DNA from: Bacteroidia bacterium
GTDB taxonomy: Bacteria > Bacteroidota > Bacteroidia > Bacteroidales > Azobacteroidaceae
Length of the DNA stretch: 50,166 nucleotides
NCBI GenBank assembly: GCA_025999115.1
Contig: BNWW01000004.1
Location: 1 to 50,166, forward strand
Direction: 5' to 3'
How positions within the stretch are numbered: position 1 is the first letter of the stretch; each line of letters begins with the position of its first letter. Shown here one piece after another: positions 14,932-24,891 of this stretch. Below the pieces are notes generated by a model. It was not told the DNA's origin. It saw only the letters and a program-made list of their open reading frames with translations, and ran no database searches. The translations under genes and the position numbers were made by a program.

Positions 14932-17481
14932 TTATTTGATCACTTTTACGGTTGTATTTGTTCCGTTAAATTTCAAAATATACACGCCATTCGCGAGATG
15001 AGCCGCCGGCAACACATCCGTTCCGCTTGCATTCAACGCTTTTTCGGCCACTTTCTGACCGGCGATGTTGTAAACGGCCAGCGATTGAGCTGCTTTCGGA
15101 TAAGTCAATTGGAAGTTATTGCCTTGGCGAATTACTTGGGTGGCTTCGGGTTGGGTGTTGGGAATACCCACAATATCGGGGAGCCAACCGGCATTACCTT
15201 GTTTTATTTGAATAGTCAGCGAACTTCCCGGAGAATACAAGTAAACATTATAATTACGACCTTCTACGCCATTGGGTAGAGCGGCAACAGTAACGGGGAG
15301 TGTCGCAATCCCTGTTTCCTGATCAACAAGAATCGGTTCTTCTAAGGTAATCCAATCCGGAGGAGTGGTATCCAACCACCAAGATGCCGGATAATAATAG
15401 CTATCAATGCTAAAATCTTTTGTTCCGCCTTGCGCCGGAACTTCATAACGGTTATCCTCTGTGTGCATGAATGTGAACTCTGCATTCATATTAAAATAGA
15501 ATGAGGTACTCCATCCCACAATAGATGTCATCGGATAAAGAAGTTCTTCTTTTCCTCCGTCGGAAGTTGTCGCGGTTAAGAAAACATAAGCGTAGCAATC
15601 TCCGGAAGGAGAATCTTCACTTTGCACGATGGGTGCTATCGTTGAAACAGTTGCAGGATTCAAATATCCTTTAAACTCAACCAAAATAGCGTCTTCTATT
15701 TCAAGGTATTCATCAAAATCAAAAGGAATGGTGTAATAGAATACGTCTTTGCCGTTTGCATCTTTGCCGCGATTTATTGCTTCAACATCCCGGCCATAGC
15801 AAATAGAAGTAGCAATCGTATCCGCCAAATAATTATTTACTATACGGTGTATAATTACTTGCATTTCAGCATTCGGTTGAGCTGTAAATTTATAGCAATG
15901 AATCCATAAACGATCAAATATATATTTCGACAAGGGTTTTTCGTAATAATTGCCAATACCATTCAATTTGAAGTTCGCTCCCCAAAAGGGTTCATTCCCC
16001 GATCCGAAGATTGTTCCATTAGGATAGCTACTACTGAAATATCCGACATCCATACCTAAATTTACATCATAATTTCCTGCTCCGCAAACAGTAGGTTCGG
16101 TATTTCCCTGAAACCTAACATTGGTAGAACCTCCTGTTTGTAGATAATAACCCTCCCATTGATAGGCCGAAGGAATAGCTCCCGTTGCAGAAGCTTCTAA
16201 TATGGGAATGTCTGCTTGAAAATATGGGTAAGTAATCTCCGGATTTATATCTTGAAATTCAATTTGGTTGTTACCGGTTGTTGAAACAGGATCAGTAAAT
16301 ATCCATGCAAAAGATTCGGATTCACGGTTAGAATAATTCAACCATCGAGCCGGAGTATAAGCGGGACCGAATATAACCGGAGCCGCTTCATATTCTTCCG
16401 AGAATGTATAAAACAAATACCCTTGCGGGCGGCGATAGAATGCTTCCGGTTGTGGAACGCCTACTCTAATTTCATCCAATAAAATAAAATTTACGCCGTC
16501 GTTGATATTATTACAACGAAAACCAACCATAATATTTCGGCCTACATAATTTGTCAAATCGACCGAAAAAGAGGACCACCATCCTCCATAATTAATCGCA
16601 TCTATTAAATCTTGTCTGCCGTATGCTTGCGCATCATCAAGAGCTGTCCAAACTTTAGCCCAATCCTGTCCTTCATTGGTTGAAATATATACTTCAACTT
16701 CCTGATTAATTTTGTTAAAAGCTACATTTTTTCCTTGGGATGATTGATATTGTGGATAATTAAACAACATCCATCCCGGATTATAATTCAGTTTAAAGAA
16801 TAATTTATCGTATTGTTTCGGTGTAAAAACAGGAGTTTCGAGCCATTCTTCGGAAGGCAGAAAGAAGTAATTAGTTCCTGATCCGACATAAGCAGGCGAC
16901 AGATAAGCCGTGGCCGTACCCTCATAAGGATAAACAATCTCCGATTCGCTTATTCTTATACCCGATACAACCATCCATGAATAATCATCTCCCGAAGAAG
17001 ATCTATCTTCTTTTGTCCAACCCAAGGGGATCCAATATTCGGTCGTTTTATCCCAACCTTCAAAACCTTCATATAAAGTATTGTCGTCGGCAACAACTTG
17101 AGGAGCTTTGGGCTGAACTTTGGATCGTGCAATAGACAACTTTTTTTCTTGGCCGGCTAATTGCACTTGGCGTCTTACGGTACCATTGGAGGTTTGAATC
17201 GTATGAATTTGAGCGCCGTTGGAAAAAGTTTCCGTAGACAAAACCTGAGGTTCTGCGAGTAATGCGCGTTGTTGCAATTTTGGAGATACGGATGTATTTA
17301 CCTTTAAAAGTTGTTTTTGCACTTTTTCTAACGGAACCGTGTTGCCGGGTTTCGCCAAAACGTCGGTTTGTTTCAAATTTCGAAACGAAGGGGCACCCGT
17401 TTGGATACCTGTTTCATTCGATTGAGCGGAAGCAAAACTAATGCTCAAAAGAGTAATGAATAAAAAATAAAGATGTTTCAT
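14932..17481 (-). CDS. T9SS-exported choice-of-anchor J protein of the import operon
   Basis: The 849-residue product has a signal peptide (MKHLYFLFITLLSISFASA), a charged prodomain-like stretch to about residue 135, and a choice-of-anchor J (cleaved-adhesin/MAM-like) jelly-roll of about residues 140-340 beginning LYEGFEGWD and ending FILLDEIRVG. A beta-rich central region follows; residues about 665-770 resemble a BACON-type domain. The C-terminus (LAVYNIAGQKVAEK...LANGVYILKF) is a T9SS type A sorting domain. It should be secreted and surface-attached. As last gene of the susC-susD operon, 27 nt after the DUF4302 gene, it probably binds or presents the imported substrate. Confidence 0.85.
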   Translation of the reverse strand: MKHLYFLFITLLSISFASAQSNETGIQTGAPSFRNLKQTDVLAKPGNTVPLEKVQKQLLKVNTSVSPKLQQRALLAEPQVLSTETFSNGAQIHTIQTSNGTVRRQVQLAGQEKKLSIARSKVQPKAPQVVADDNTLYEGFEGWDKTTEYWIPLGWTKEDRSSSGDDYSWMVVSGIRISESEIVYPYEGTATAYLSPAYVGSGTNYFFLPSEEWLETPVFTPKQYDKLFFKLNYNPGWMLFNYPQYQSSQGKNVAFNKINQEVEVYISTNEGQDWAKVWTALDDAQAYGRQDLIDAINYGGWWSSFSVDLTNYVGRNIMVGFRCNNINDGVNFILLDEIRVGVPQPEAFYRRPQGYLFYTFSEEYEAAPVIFGPAYTPARWLNYSNRESESFAWIFTDPVSTTGNNQIEFQDINPEITYPYFQADIPILEASATGAIPSAYQWEGYYLQTGGSTNVRFQGNTEPTVCGAGNYDVNLGMDVGYFSSSYPNGTIFGSGNEPFWGANFKLNGIGNYYEKPLSKYIFDRLWIHCYKFTAQPNAEMQVIIHRIVNNYLADTIATSICYGRDVEAINRGKDANGKDVFYYTIPFDFDEYLEIEDAILVEFKGYLNPATVSTIAPIVQSEDSPSGDCYAYVFLTATTSDGGKEELLYPMTSIVGWSTSFYFNMNAEFTFMHTEDNRYEVPAQGGTKDFSIDSYYYPASWWLDTTPPDWITLEEPILVDQETGIATLPVTVAALPNGVEGRNYNVYLYSPGSSLTIQIKQGNAGWLPDIVGIPNTQPEATQVIRQGNNFQLTYPKAAQSLAVYNIAGQKVAEKALNASGTDVLPAAHLANGVYILKFNGTNTTVKVIK

Positions 17482-17508
17482 TTTTTCTATATTAAATATA
17501 TAATCTGT

Positions 17509-18846
17509 CTATTCTTTTTTGATACCGAAAAACGTACCGTCGAATTGAGACCCGAAGCGAATATATTCAAAATATTCATCGGGAACGGCAATATAATCCC
17601 GGCCGGATTGTGTAATTGCATTGCGGAATTTATCCATCGATGGTTTTAATAAAGTCGCATAATCTCCCGTAACAGCAGAAGCTCCGTTGTTTGAAAACCG
17701 AAAAGCATCCGCTCTTCCGTTTATGTTTTTCCGGACAATAATAGGCGTAGAAGCGGCTTGTCCCCATCGGGTTTCGCCATCAATCTCGCAACGGTAGTAC
17801 ACTATAAGAGTGGCATTAGATCCGCTTGTCATTACCAATGACATATCTCCAAATTCAATATTTTTCATATTTATGTTCGGCAAGGATTTGGCCGTAGTCA
17901 TAAGTGAATCTATGCGATAATATTCTTGCATCAATGACTGACTTAAATGGGTAAAGTAGTAACTATCCTCCCGTTGAAATAATTGAGTAAAATCGCCTGG
18001 CATGACAAACGGCGGAATACCGGCCGTTACGGTTCCATTTTCTACGCTGAAAGTGCCGGTTCCTCTATCGTAGGTCAAACCGGTAATCGTTTTTCCTTTC
18101 ACGGTTACCGGTTCGTAAAATTCAATTCCGTTTTCGTGAAAAGCCAAGCCGTTTTCAATTACTTTCAAACTGTCGTTGTCGTTGATGAATATTTGGTCGA
18201 AGCGGCGGGTTATTTTATGATAGGCTCCTAAAACGAGCGAAGTTCCATCTGCGAAATCAATTACTTTGAAGTATCTATTCATTGCGCCGTTGGCAAATTT
18301 ATCCATTACATCATTAATATTATCAATGTAAGTATCCCAATTGCCATGAAATTTAATCAGTTGAATTTTAGCCCCATTCTTTTTGGCTTGCAGATAAATG
18401 GTATCTTTATCTGCAGAATAACGTTTCCAGATAAATTCTATATCTCCACTTAATCCTTGTCCGGCGATGTATTTGCCCGGGTCGGCAATATCGGTAAAAA
18501 CATCGTTGTAAGAAGAAAAATCCAAGACAATTCCTCCTTGCGATTTATTTATTTCCCATTTGCTGGTAAATTTTCCTTGTGGAAATAACGAATCGCCTTG
18601 CGCAACCACCTCACCATTCTCAAATTTGAACAAAAAATTATAAGCACCGTATTGTTCGGGATCGGTATAATAAGTTAATTTCCATCCGTCTTCCGACGAT
18701 TGCAAGGTTTCGCGCAAGATTGCAGCAGCCTCATCCAAGCGTTGAGAAGCCGGTTTGTCGAAGATATCTTCTTCTTGAAACAAACACGATTGCAAAAAGG
18801 GAGAACAAAATAACAATGCAAAAGCTATTTTATTGGCTATTTTCAT
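17509..18846 (-). CDS. DUF4302 domain lipoprotein
   Basis: The 445-residue product has a lipoprotein signal ending LQSC (Cys21), followed by acidic LFQEEDIFD that may favour surface export in Bacteroidetes. The region ASQRLDEAAAILRETL...GWKLTYYTD matches DUF4302 proteins, which recur beside SusC/SusD pairs; their function is unknown. The remainder is beta-rich. It lies 12 nt after the zinc metallohydrolase and 27 nt before the T9SS protein. Assignment rests on motif memory and context. Confidence 0.82.
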   Translation of the reverse strand: MKIANKIAFALLFCSPFLQSCLFQEEDIFDKPASQRLDEAAAILRETLQSSEDGWKLTYYTDPEQYGAYNFLFKFENGEVVAQGDSLFPQGKFTSKWEINKSQGGIVLDFSSYNDVFTDIADPGKYIAGQGLSGDIEFIWKRYSADKDTIYLQAKKNGAKIQLIKFHGNWDTYIDNINDVMDKFANGAMNRYFKVIDFADGTSLVLGAYHKITRRFDQIFINDNDSLKVIENGLAFHENGIEFYEPVTVKGKTITGLTYDRGTGTFSVENGTVTAGIPPFVMPGDFTQLFQREDSYYFTHLSQSLMQEYYRIDSLMTTAKSLPNINMKNIEFGDMSLVMTSGSNATLIVYYRCEIDGETRWGQAASTPIIVRKNINGRADAFRFSNNGASAVTGDYATLLKPSMDKFRNAITQSGRDYIAVPDEYFEYIRFGSQFDGTFFGIKKE

Positions 18847-18858
18847 AAATTTCGAATA

Positions 18859-19746
18859 TTAAAAAGTTAAAAACTCCATGGTTGGCACTTCATTCCCCCG
18901 GCGTAATACGATTTCTCGCATGATATCAAGGTCGATATTCCATACTTCTTTAAAGTAATCTCTTACGATAGCTATTTTTTTATTCTTTATTGCGATACCT
19001 TTAGCGCCGCCTTTTGCCCATTCGGCATCCCACCATTCTTGTGTATTGGTAACGTAATAAGAATAGTATTCTACAAAATCTTCATTGTGATTCATCATCG
19101 AATAAGCCGAAATAAAGCCTTTTTCCCGATAAGATACGGTATCCCGTTCATAAATCCAGTTATTACCAATGTAGTCGGCATTGCTTATTTGTTGCCATTG
19201 GGGGTCATAAGCTTTGGTTTGGTGCAGGATGTGTGCAAATTCGTGGTGCATGGTATGGAAGTAGTCTTCGGTCAGTTCTTCGATGTTGATGTCGTGAATA
19301 TCCATTTTATTCACATCGTAAAGCGTTACTTTCAAACCGCTTTCGGCAGTTCCCAGCACAATGGATCCGTCGCCGTTATAAGCAGGAGAACCTACCAAAA
19401 GGAGCACTTTCGGGACATAGCGGCGCATAAAATGTTTACTTCCCAATATTTCATCGTAGGCGTCAATCCATACATGTTTGATGATTTGCGCCAAAACAAC
19501 CGAATTTTCCTCCTTGGCCGGAACCAAATTATATTTCATATCGCTTTCTATATCTTCAAATTTGTATTTGAAATCGATATTATATTCCTTGGTATAATTT
19601 TGATACAGCCATTCTTCAAAAGGAGTCCGCGGGTATTGTGTGGTATCAAAAATGCTTTGAACCTTGTCAATGGGGTCTTGGTCGCACGAAACCAAAATCA
19701 GGGCGGCCATCACTACAAGCAAACCATATATTTTTTTTGTCATCAT
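18859..19746 (-). CDS. Substrate import-associated zinc metallohydrolase lipoprotein
   Basis: The 295-residue product has a lipobox (ILVSC, Cys21) followed by DQDP. His168-Glu169-x-x-His172 (MHHEFAHILHQ) is a zincin HExxH motif; Glu222 or Glu226 in NHNEDFVEYYSYY is a likely third ligand. The layout matches the family of zinc metallohydrolase lipoproteins found in SusCD operons (TIGR04549 type, from memory). It is probably a surface peptidase or amidase that trims the substrate before import. It starts 32 nt after susD and precedes DUF4302 by 12 nt. The natural substrate is not deducible. Confidence 0.88.
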   Translation of the reverse strand: MMTKKIYGLLVVMAALILVSCDQDPIDKVQSIFDTTQYPRTPFEEWLYQNYTKEYNIDFKYKFEDIESDMKYNLVPAKEENSVVLAQIIKHVWIDAYDEILGSKHFMRRYVPKVLLLVGSPAYNGDGSIVLGTAESGLKVTLYDVNKMDIHDINIEELTEDYFHTMHHEFAHILHQTKAYDPQWQQISNADYIGNNWIYERDTVSYREKGFISAYSMMNHNEDFVEYYSYYVTNTQEWWDAEWAKGGAKGIAIKNKKIAIVRDYFKEVWNIDLDIMREIVLRRGNEVPTMEFLTF

Positions 19747-19778
19747 ATTCTATTGCTTTAATTGTTATTACTTTAATT

Positions 19779-21368
19779 TTATCTCGGATTAGGTTGCATA
19801 CCGGCGCTGATCACGCTTTTCGGAATTTGCAAGGCGCGGCGCGGATCGTCTTTACGCAATACAAAATCCTCCCCATAAACCGTAGTTCGAAAACTGGTGG
19901 TTACTTGCCGGCGATAGACTTCGATACCGTATCGTTTGAGGTCGTTCCAACGAAGTCCTTCATGCACCATTACGATGCGGCGCAGTTGTAAAATACAGTG
20001 GATCAGATTTTCCTGCGTACCGGGTTGCACTTCAAAATCGGGGTTTAATCTTTTCTTGGGCGACCATCGCGATTCGGAAGGTGTATAATAATATCTGGGG
20101 TTGTAAAAATTGTTGATTTTTTCAATCGTAAGCTCCGGCACCACATTATTAGCCGTGTCTATAAAAACAGACAAGAAAGCGTTGATGTCGCTCACAGCAC
20201 CGATGGAATCGTTTATTAATGCTTTTGCTTCCGCGCGGTTTAACAAGGCTTCGTCGGTGGTAAAATCGGCTTGCACCATTCTTGGATAACCGATTCCGGC
20301 GACGATGTCGGTATATTCAAAAAACTCCCAATATTTCAACATTTGCACTTTAGGCAAACCGCCGGTATAACTGAATGCCTTGTATGCAAAAAGGCTTCTC
20401 GAGTTGCCCCAAGGGCCTTCCGATTCATTGGTTTCCGATTGACTGAGGTAACGGTTGTGGCAATATTTCGATCCGGAGGAATAAGGCCCGTGAAAGCGTT
20501 GCCACAATGAACTTTGAACCGTCAACAGTAAATTGGCCGGATTGGTTGCATCGATAAAGTGTTCGCCGCGGATTTCAAAATCGTTTTCTTTGGCAAGAAC
20601 GCTCCAATTGCGCAATACCGCTTGTACATTAGTGGCAGGCAATACCATATTAGCATATTCGATTGCCTTTTCATTTTGTCCGTAATATAAGTAAAACCGG
20701 GTGGCGAATGCAGCTGCAGCTTGTTTGTTAAAGTGATATTTTTTTGCCGCCGGTTTATATTCGCTATCGTCTATCAAAGGAAAGCCTGCCTCGATGTCGT
20801 GCGCTATTCTTGCGAAGAAATCGGCAACCGTTCCTCTTTTGTAGTGCGGAAGAACCGTTTTTTCGGGAGATTCACTATACGGAAGACCTAAATCGGTCGC
20901 ACCGGTTATAGGACTGTAGGCTTTACAAAAAATATTCGCTAACAAAAAATGGCCGAAAGCACGAGTGATTAAAGCTTCTCCTTTTTGCGCATTTAATTGA
21001 CCTTCATTATTACCTATTTTTTCAATGGCGGCTAAAGCTTCATTCGCTGTGGCTATCGCGTTGTAACAAGCTTCCCAAAAAGAAGCAGGCGAGTCTTGCC
21101 CAATTTGATCAACATCTTGCCAAAAGAAGAGGGCAGGATCCATATCGCTTCCTTGTTGAAAATTTCCAATGATCTCGTCCGTATTGTCCGAAGAATATTC
21201 GGCTATCATCCAGGAAGAAGAACCGGGATAAGCGGTAACCAATAATTTCGCCACTTTTTCTTTGCTATCGGTTAGCGTTCGACTGTCCGGCATTACATCC
21301 AAGAAATCGTCACAGGAAACGAAAACCAACGAAAAAAGCAGAAGATAGAATATTGTTATTTTTCTCAT
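19779..21368 (-). CDS. SusD/RagB family nutrient-binding outer membrane lipoprotein
   Basis: The 529-residue product has a lipobox (VFVSC, Cys19) followed by DDFLDV, the acidic surface-export context typical of SusD. The helical TPR-like core is recognisable (ACYNAIATANEALAAIEKI, ALITRAFGHFLLANIF, YGQNEKAIEYANMVL), and the C-terminal region ends HEGLRWNDLKRYGI before a final ALQIP. SusD caps the SusC barrel and binds substrate. It starts 35 nt after susC. Confidence 0.94.
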   Translation of the reverse strand: MRKITIFYLLLFSLVFVSCDDFLDVMPDSRTLTDSKEKVAKLLVTAYPGSSSWMIAEYSSDNTDEIIGNFQQGSDMDPALFFWQDVDQIGQDSPASFWEACYNAIATANEALAAIEKIGNNEGQLNAQKGEALITRAFGHFLLANIFCKAYSPITGATDLGLPYSESPEKTVLPHYKRGTVADFFARIAHDIEAGFPLIDDSEYKPAAKKYHFNKQAAAAFATRFYLYYGQNEKAIEYANMVLPATNVQAVLRNWSVLAKENDFEIRGEHFIDATNPANLLLTVQSSLWQRFHGPYSSGSKYCHNRYLSQSETNESEGPWGNSRSLFAYKAFSYTGGLPKVQMLKYWEFFEYTDIVAGIGYPRMVQADFTTDEALLNRAEAKALINDSIGAVSDINAFLSVFIDTANNVVPELTIEKINNFYNPRYYYTPSESRWSPKKRLNPDFEVQPGTQENLIHCILQLRRIVMVHEGLRWNDLKRYGIEVYRRQVTTSFRTTVYGEDFVLRKDDPRRALQIPKSVISAGMQPNPR

Positions 21369-21403
21369 TATATTATTTTCTTGTTGTTTTGAATTTAAAT
21401 GAA

Positions 21404-24400
21404 TTAGAATGCTGCTCTCAATGTTAATGTATATTGCTTGGGAACCGGTGTTGCTACCCCTCCCGAACGGAAAAATTCGGGATCTTGACCGTTTAATTTT
21501 CTATCAGCATAGAGCAGGAATAAGTTTGTAGCTTGCGCTTTCAGCGATAATGCCGATACATGGCTTCCGATCCAACTTTTCGGGAAATCATAAGCCAACG
21601 AAATTTCTTTCAAACGAATAAAATCGCCTTTGGCCACTCGTATATCCGAGTAGTTATAAGCATTATAGGCTTGCCTAATAGTTGAATTGGTGTAATATTG
21701 ACGATAGGCGATGATAGTAGGTATATTGGTTTGAATTTCTTCTCCCGGCAATACCCAACGGTTTTTATATTCACGTGTCATGGCTTTCAAATCGGAATAG
21801 GAAGCGCTGAATATAGGATCTAAACGAACCACATTGCCGAACGAATAAGTAACAAATAAATTTAATTTGAAATTTTTGTAGCGCAACAGATTACCCAAAC
21901 TTCCGGTAACGGGCGGATCGGTCGGGCCTTCGTATTTCAAGTATCCGGCGATGTTGTCCCTGTTTTGGAAATTGATTTGGGAATCGTCGTAAGTAGAGAT
22001 GGATCCGTCTTCCCGTAAGAAAGTGGGGATTCCGTTTTCATCCAATCCTTTGAATTGAAAAGAAAACAAACTGCGCACCGGATAACCTGCTTTCGTAAAA
22101 CCGGTTCCTGTAATTAAACTCATGGCATAAGTAAGTGATTCCAAGCGTGTTACTTCGGTTCCACTGTATCCGAAAATAAAATTGGTAGTCCAATCGAAAT
22201 TTTTGCGGGTAATGTTTTTAGTAGTCAATGTAAATTCCGCACCACCCGATTTCATATCGGCTACATTCGCATATTTATAATTTTCACCACCAACACCTTG
22301 CGTATAAATCATACCGATCAAATCGAAATTATTACGCGAGAACCAATCCACACCTACATTGATTTTATTATCGAGAAATCCCATTTCGGCGCCGATATTT
22401 AATTCGTGTTTCTTTTCGTAAGTCAGTTCGCTATTTTCCAAACCGGCCAAATAAAGTGCGCTTTCCTGCACACTGGGGAAAGGACGGAACGGCGAGGTGC
22501 TGTGAATGATCACATTGGAGTTGGATACAAATCCGGGAACAGGTGATCCCGTCAAGCTATACGATGATTTTAATGTTAAATGAGAAACGGCTTCGGTTAT
22601 CGATTGAAAGAACGGTTCTTCATGAACGTTCCATGCCAAACCGATATTCCAAGTGGGAAGCCAGCGAGTCCTTCTGGAAAGACCCATTTGATTGGTGCCT
22701 TCGTAACGTCCGGTCAAGTTTAAGGAATAAATTCCCTTGTAACTATACGTTCCCGATGCGAAATAAGCTTCCATTCGGGATTCCGTACGGTTAAGTCCAA
22801 AATAAGTTCCGCCTTCTTCTTGTAACTTTTTAAAATACCGGTAATCGGTCTGCGCCATTTCTCCCATTGAATATAACAATCCCCAATCTACATTGCGGTC
22901 TTGTTGGCGCTTGGTTATATTTCGTTCAAAACCTCCAAAGAAATTAACAAGATGCGTGTCGTCAAACGCCTCTACCCACGAAACCGTTGCTCTCCAATCG
23001 ACCGTTCGCATTTTGTAATGGGTATTGTTACGAATCCCTCCTTCCGGCAAAACCGAAACCGGCAAATCGTAGGGATGATCGCGATCCGAATACAATAAAG
23101 GGTTGTTTGCTTGTATCGTGGCGTCATCCATGGCCCGGTATGCTAACGATTGGTTGGAGAGGTCTTTAATGTAGTGTTCTTGCGAACTGCTTTTCTGGTT
23201 TAATGAAGCTAAACCCGCCACTTCCAAACTTTTCAAAAGTTTCCAACGCACTTCGCCTTGAAATTTCAAATCGGTTACGTTAATGTCCATATAATTATTC
23301 TCCAATTCATGGAAAATATTAAATGGAGCATAATTGCTCAAATAAAATGTATTGGGATCCAATGCTCTCGATGAATTAAGTGCATAACTATACGGATTGA
23401 TATCGAAATCGCGGCGCACCTCGCCATTGACGGGGTCGGTATCCTGACCAATTGTACCCGGAGCGCGTTGATTCCGCTCAGATCCCATCAAAATTAAATT
23501 AACTGAAAGATTGTCGAGAATATTGTAATTGAGATTGAAATTCCCGGTATAGCGTTCCACTTTACTTTGTAACGTCCATCCCGGATCGCTCATGGCGCTT
23601 AATGAAGCGTAAAACGATGCCTTTTCCGTTCCGGATGTCATGGATAAAGAATGATTGTGCATGACGTTATCTTGAAAAAGCAAATCAAACCAATCTGTAT
23701 TGCGCATTTCAGCTTCCTGCAAATAGCGATTTTTTATGGCATCTACGTTTTCAAGAGCAAATGTTTCGCTTTTATCATCGTAAGTATTGATTAAATGATA
23801 CATTTTTCCATATACACCGCTACCTTTCCGGCGGAATGTTTCGGCAAAATTCAACCATCCTTTCTGTTGCATTTCCTTATAAACACTCATTTGATCTTGC
23901 GAATTCATAATGTTAAATTCGTTATAAGAGGGTTTTAAACGATAGGTAAATTCGCCGACATAGCTCAAACTGCTTACACCACTCCGGCCTTTTTTAGTAG
24001 TAATAACAATCACGCCCGCCATCGCTCGCGCCCCGTAAATAGAAGTGGCCGAACCGTCTTTTAAAATGTCAAAACTCTCAATGTCTTCGGCATTCAAACC
24101 GGCAATGGCCGAACTGATCAACGTTACCGCATCTCCCGACGACAAATCATCTGCGCTTACGTCTGTAATATTTTCCATGACTACGCCATCGACTACCCAA
24201 AGCGGCTTGGAATCGCCGTAGATGGAAGTAGCGCCGCGAACACGAATTTTAGGAGCGGTTCCGAATGTACCGGATACGTTTTGTACGGAAACACCAGCCG
24301 AGCGGCCTTCCAAACCGCGGCTCACATCAGCCAAACCGTCTAATTTTGTTTTGCTTGCATCCAATTTGTCCGATGCTCCGGTAAATAAACGTTTATCAAT

Positions 24401-24733
24401 TTTCCCGATACCGGTTACAACTACTTCCTCCAAAACCGTTTCATCGGATTGCATCACAACACTAACTTTTTCTCTCACAACCACTTCCTGCGTCTTCATC
24501 CCCAAATAAGAAATGACCAAGGTCTTAAATTCTTTTGGAACATTCAATGTAAAATTCCCATCAAGATCGGTTACCGTTCCGAGGGAAGTGTTTCCTTTTA
24601 CTGCAACAGAGGCGCCGATAATAGGTTCGTTGTCTTCTCCTGAAAGGATGGTACCCGTAACTTTAATATTTTGCGCAAAAACCGTCGATGAAATCCAAAG
24701 CGAGAGTGCAAACAAGCGTAAGCGATACTTCAT
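21404..24733 (-). CDS. SusC/RagA family TonB-linked outer membrane transporter
   Basis: The 1109-residue product has a signal peptide (about 1-20, SSTVFA-Q), a carboxypeptidase-regulatory-like N-terminal domain (VTGTILSGEDNEPIIGASV, about 22-100), a likely TonB box region (VLEEVVVTG), a plug with SVQNVSGTFG...IRVRGATS and DGSATSIYGARAMAGVIVITTKKG, and a long beta barrel ending LTLRAAF with a terminal Phe. It imports large substrates with TonB energy. First gene of the five-gene operon; the cargo is more likely a peptide-type molecule than starch given the metallohydrolase partner, but this is inference. Confidence 0.96.
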   Translation of the reverse strand: MKYRLRLFALSLWISSTVFAQNIKVTGTILSGEDNEPIIGASVAVKGNTSLGTVTDLDGNFTLNVPKEFKTLVISYLGMKTQEVVVREKVSVVMQSDETVLEEVVVTGIGKIDKRLFTGASDKLDASKTKLDGLADVSRGLEGRSAGVSVQNVSGTFGTAPKIRVRGATSIYGDSKPLWVVDGVVMENITDVSADDLSSGDAVTLISSAIAGLNAEDIESFDILKDGSATSIYGARAMAGVIVITTKKGRSGVSSLSYVGEFTYRLKPSYNEFNIMNSQDQMSVYKEMQQKGWLNFAETFRRKGSGVYGKMYHLINTYDDKSETFALENVDAIKNRYLQEAEMRNTDWFDLLFQDNVMHNHSLSMTSGTEKASFYASLSAMSDPGWTLQSKVERYTGNFNLNYNILDNLSVNLILMGSERNQRAPGTIGQDTDPVNGEVRRDFDINPYSYALNSSRALDPNTFYLSNYAPFNIFHELENNYMDINVTDLKFQGEVRWKLLKSLEVAGLASLNQKSSSQEHYIKDLSNQSLAYRAMDDATIQANNPLLYSDRDHPYDLPVSVLPEGGIRNNTHYKMRTVDWRATVSWVEAFDDTHLVNFFGGFERNITKRQQDRNVDWGLLYSMGEMAQTDYRYFKKLQEEGGTYFGLNRTESRMEAYFASGTYSYKGIYSLNLTGRYEGTNQMGLSRRTRWLPTWNIGLAWNVHEEPFFQSITEAVSHLTLKSSYSLTGSPVPGFVSNSNVIIHSTSPFRPFPSVQESALYLAGLENSELTYEKKHELNIGAEMGFLDNKINVGVDWFSRNNFDLIGMIYTQGVGGENYKYANVADMKSGGAEFTLTTKNITRKNFDWTTNFIFGYSGTEVTRLESLTYAMSLITGTGFTKAGYPVRSLFSFQFKGLDENGIPTFLREDGSISTYDDSQINFQNRDNIAGYLKYEGPTDPPVTGSLGNLLRYKNFKLNLFVTYSFGNVVRLDPIFSASYSDLKAMTREYKNRWVLPGEEIQTNIPTIIAYRQYYTNSTIRQAYNAYNYSDIRVAKGDFIRLKEISLAYDFPKSWIGSHVSALSLKAQATNLFLLYADRKLNGQDPEFFRSGGVATPVPKQYTLTLRAAF

Positions 24734-24784
24734 AAATTTATTCTATTTCCTTTAACAATTAATAGACTGCGTTATTCTAGCCTG

Positions 24785-24792
24785 CAAAAGTA
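24785..24792 (-). promoter_or_regulatory. -7 box of the susC operon
   Basis: TACTTTTG on the minus strand (24792-24785) matches TAnnTTTG. At the expected -33 spacing the sequence is TGTA, a weak match. It lies about 50 nt before the susC start and faces the divergent promoter at 24853-24883. Confidence 0.55.
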
Positions 24793-24852
24793 AGATATTT
24801 TTTTATTCTATACATTTTTTTAATGTTAAATAACATCTGTTTTGAGGATATG

Positions 24853-24883
24853 TTGCAAATCTCATAACAAATTATTACTTTTG
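24853..24883 (+). promoter_or_regulatory. Promoter of the copper efflux operon, nearly leaderless
   Basis: TTG (24853-24855) and TACTTTTG (24876-24883) are 20 nt apart. The predicted start of transcription (about 24888-24890) almost coincides with the ATG at 24892, leaving at most a few untranslated bases. Confidence 0.6.
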
Positions 24884-24891
24884 TCGCCTAA

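Noticed and set aside
19039..19761. 240-codon plus-strand frame opposite the zinc metallohydrolase gene
   Set aside because: Antisense shadow; the minus frame has lipobox, HExxH and operon context.
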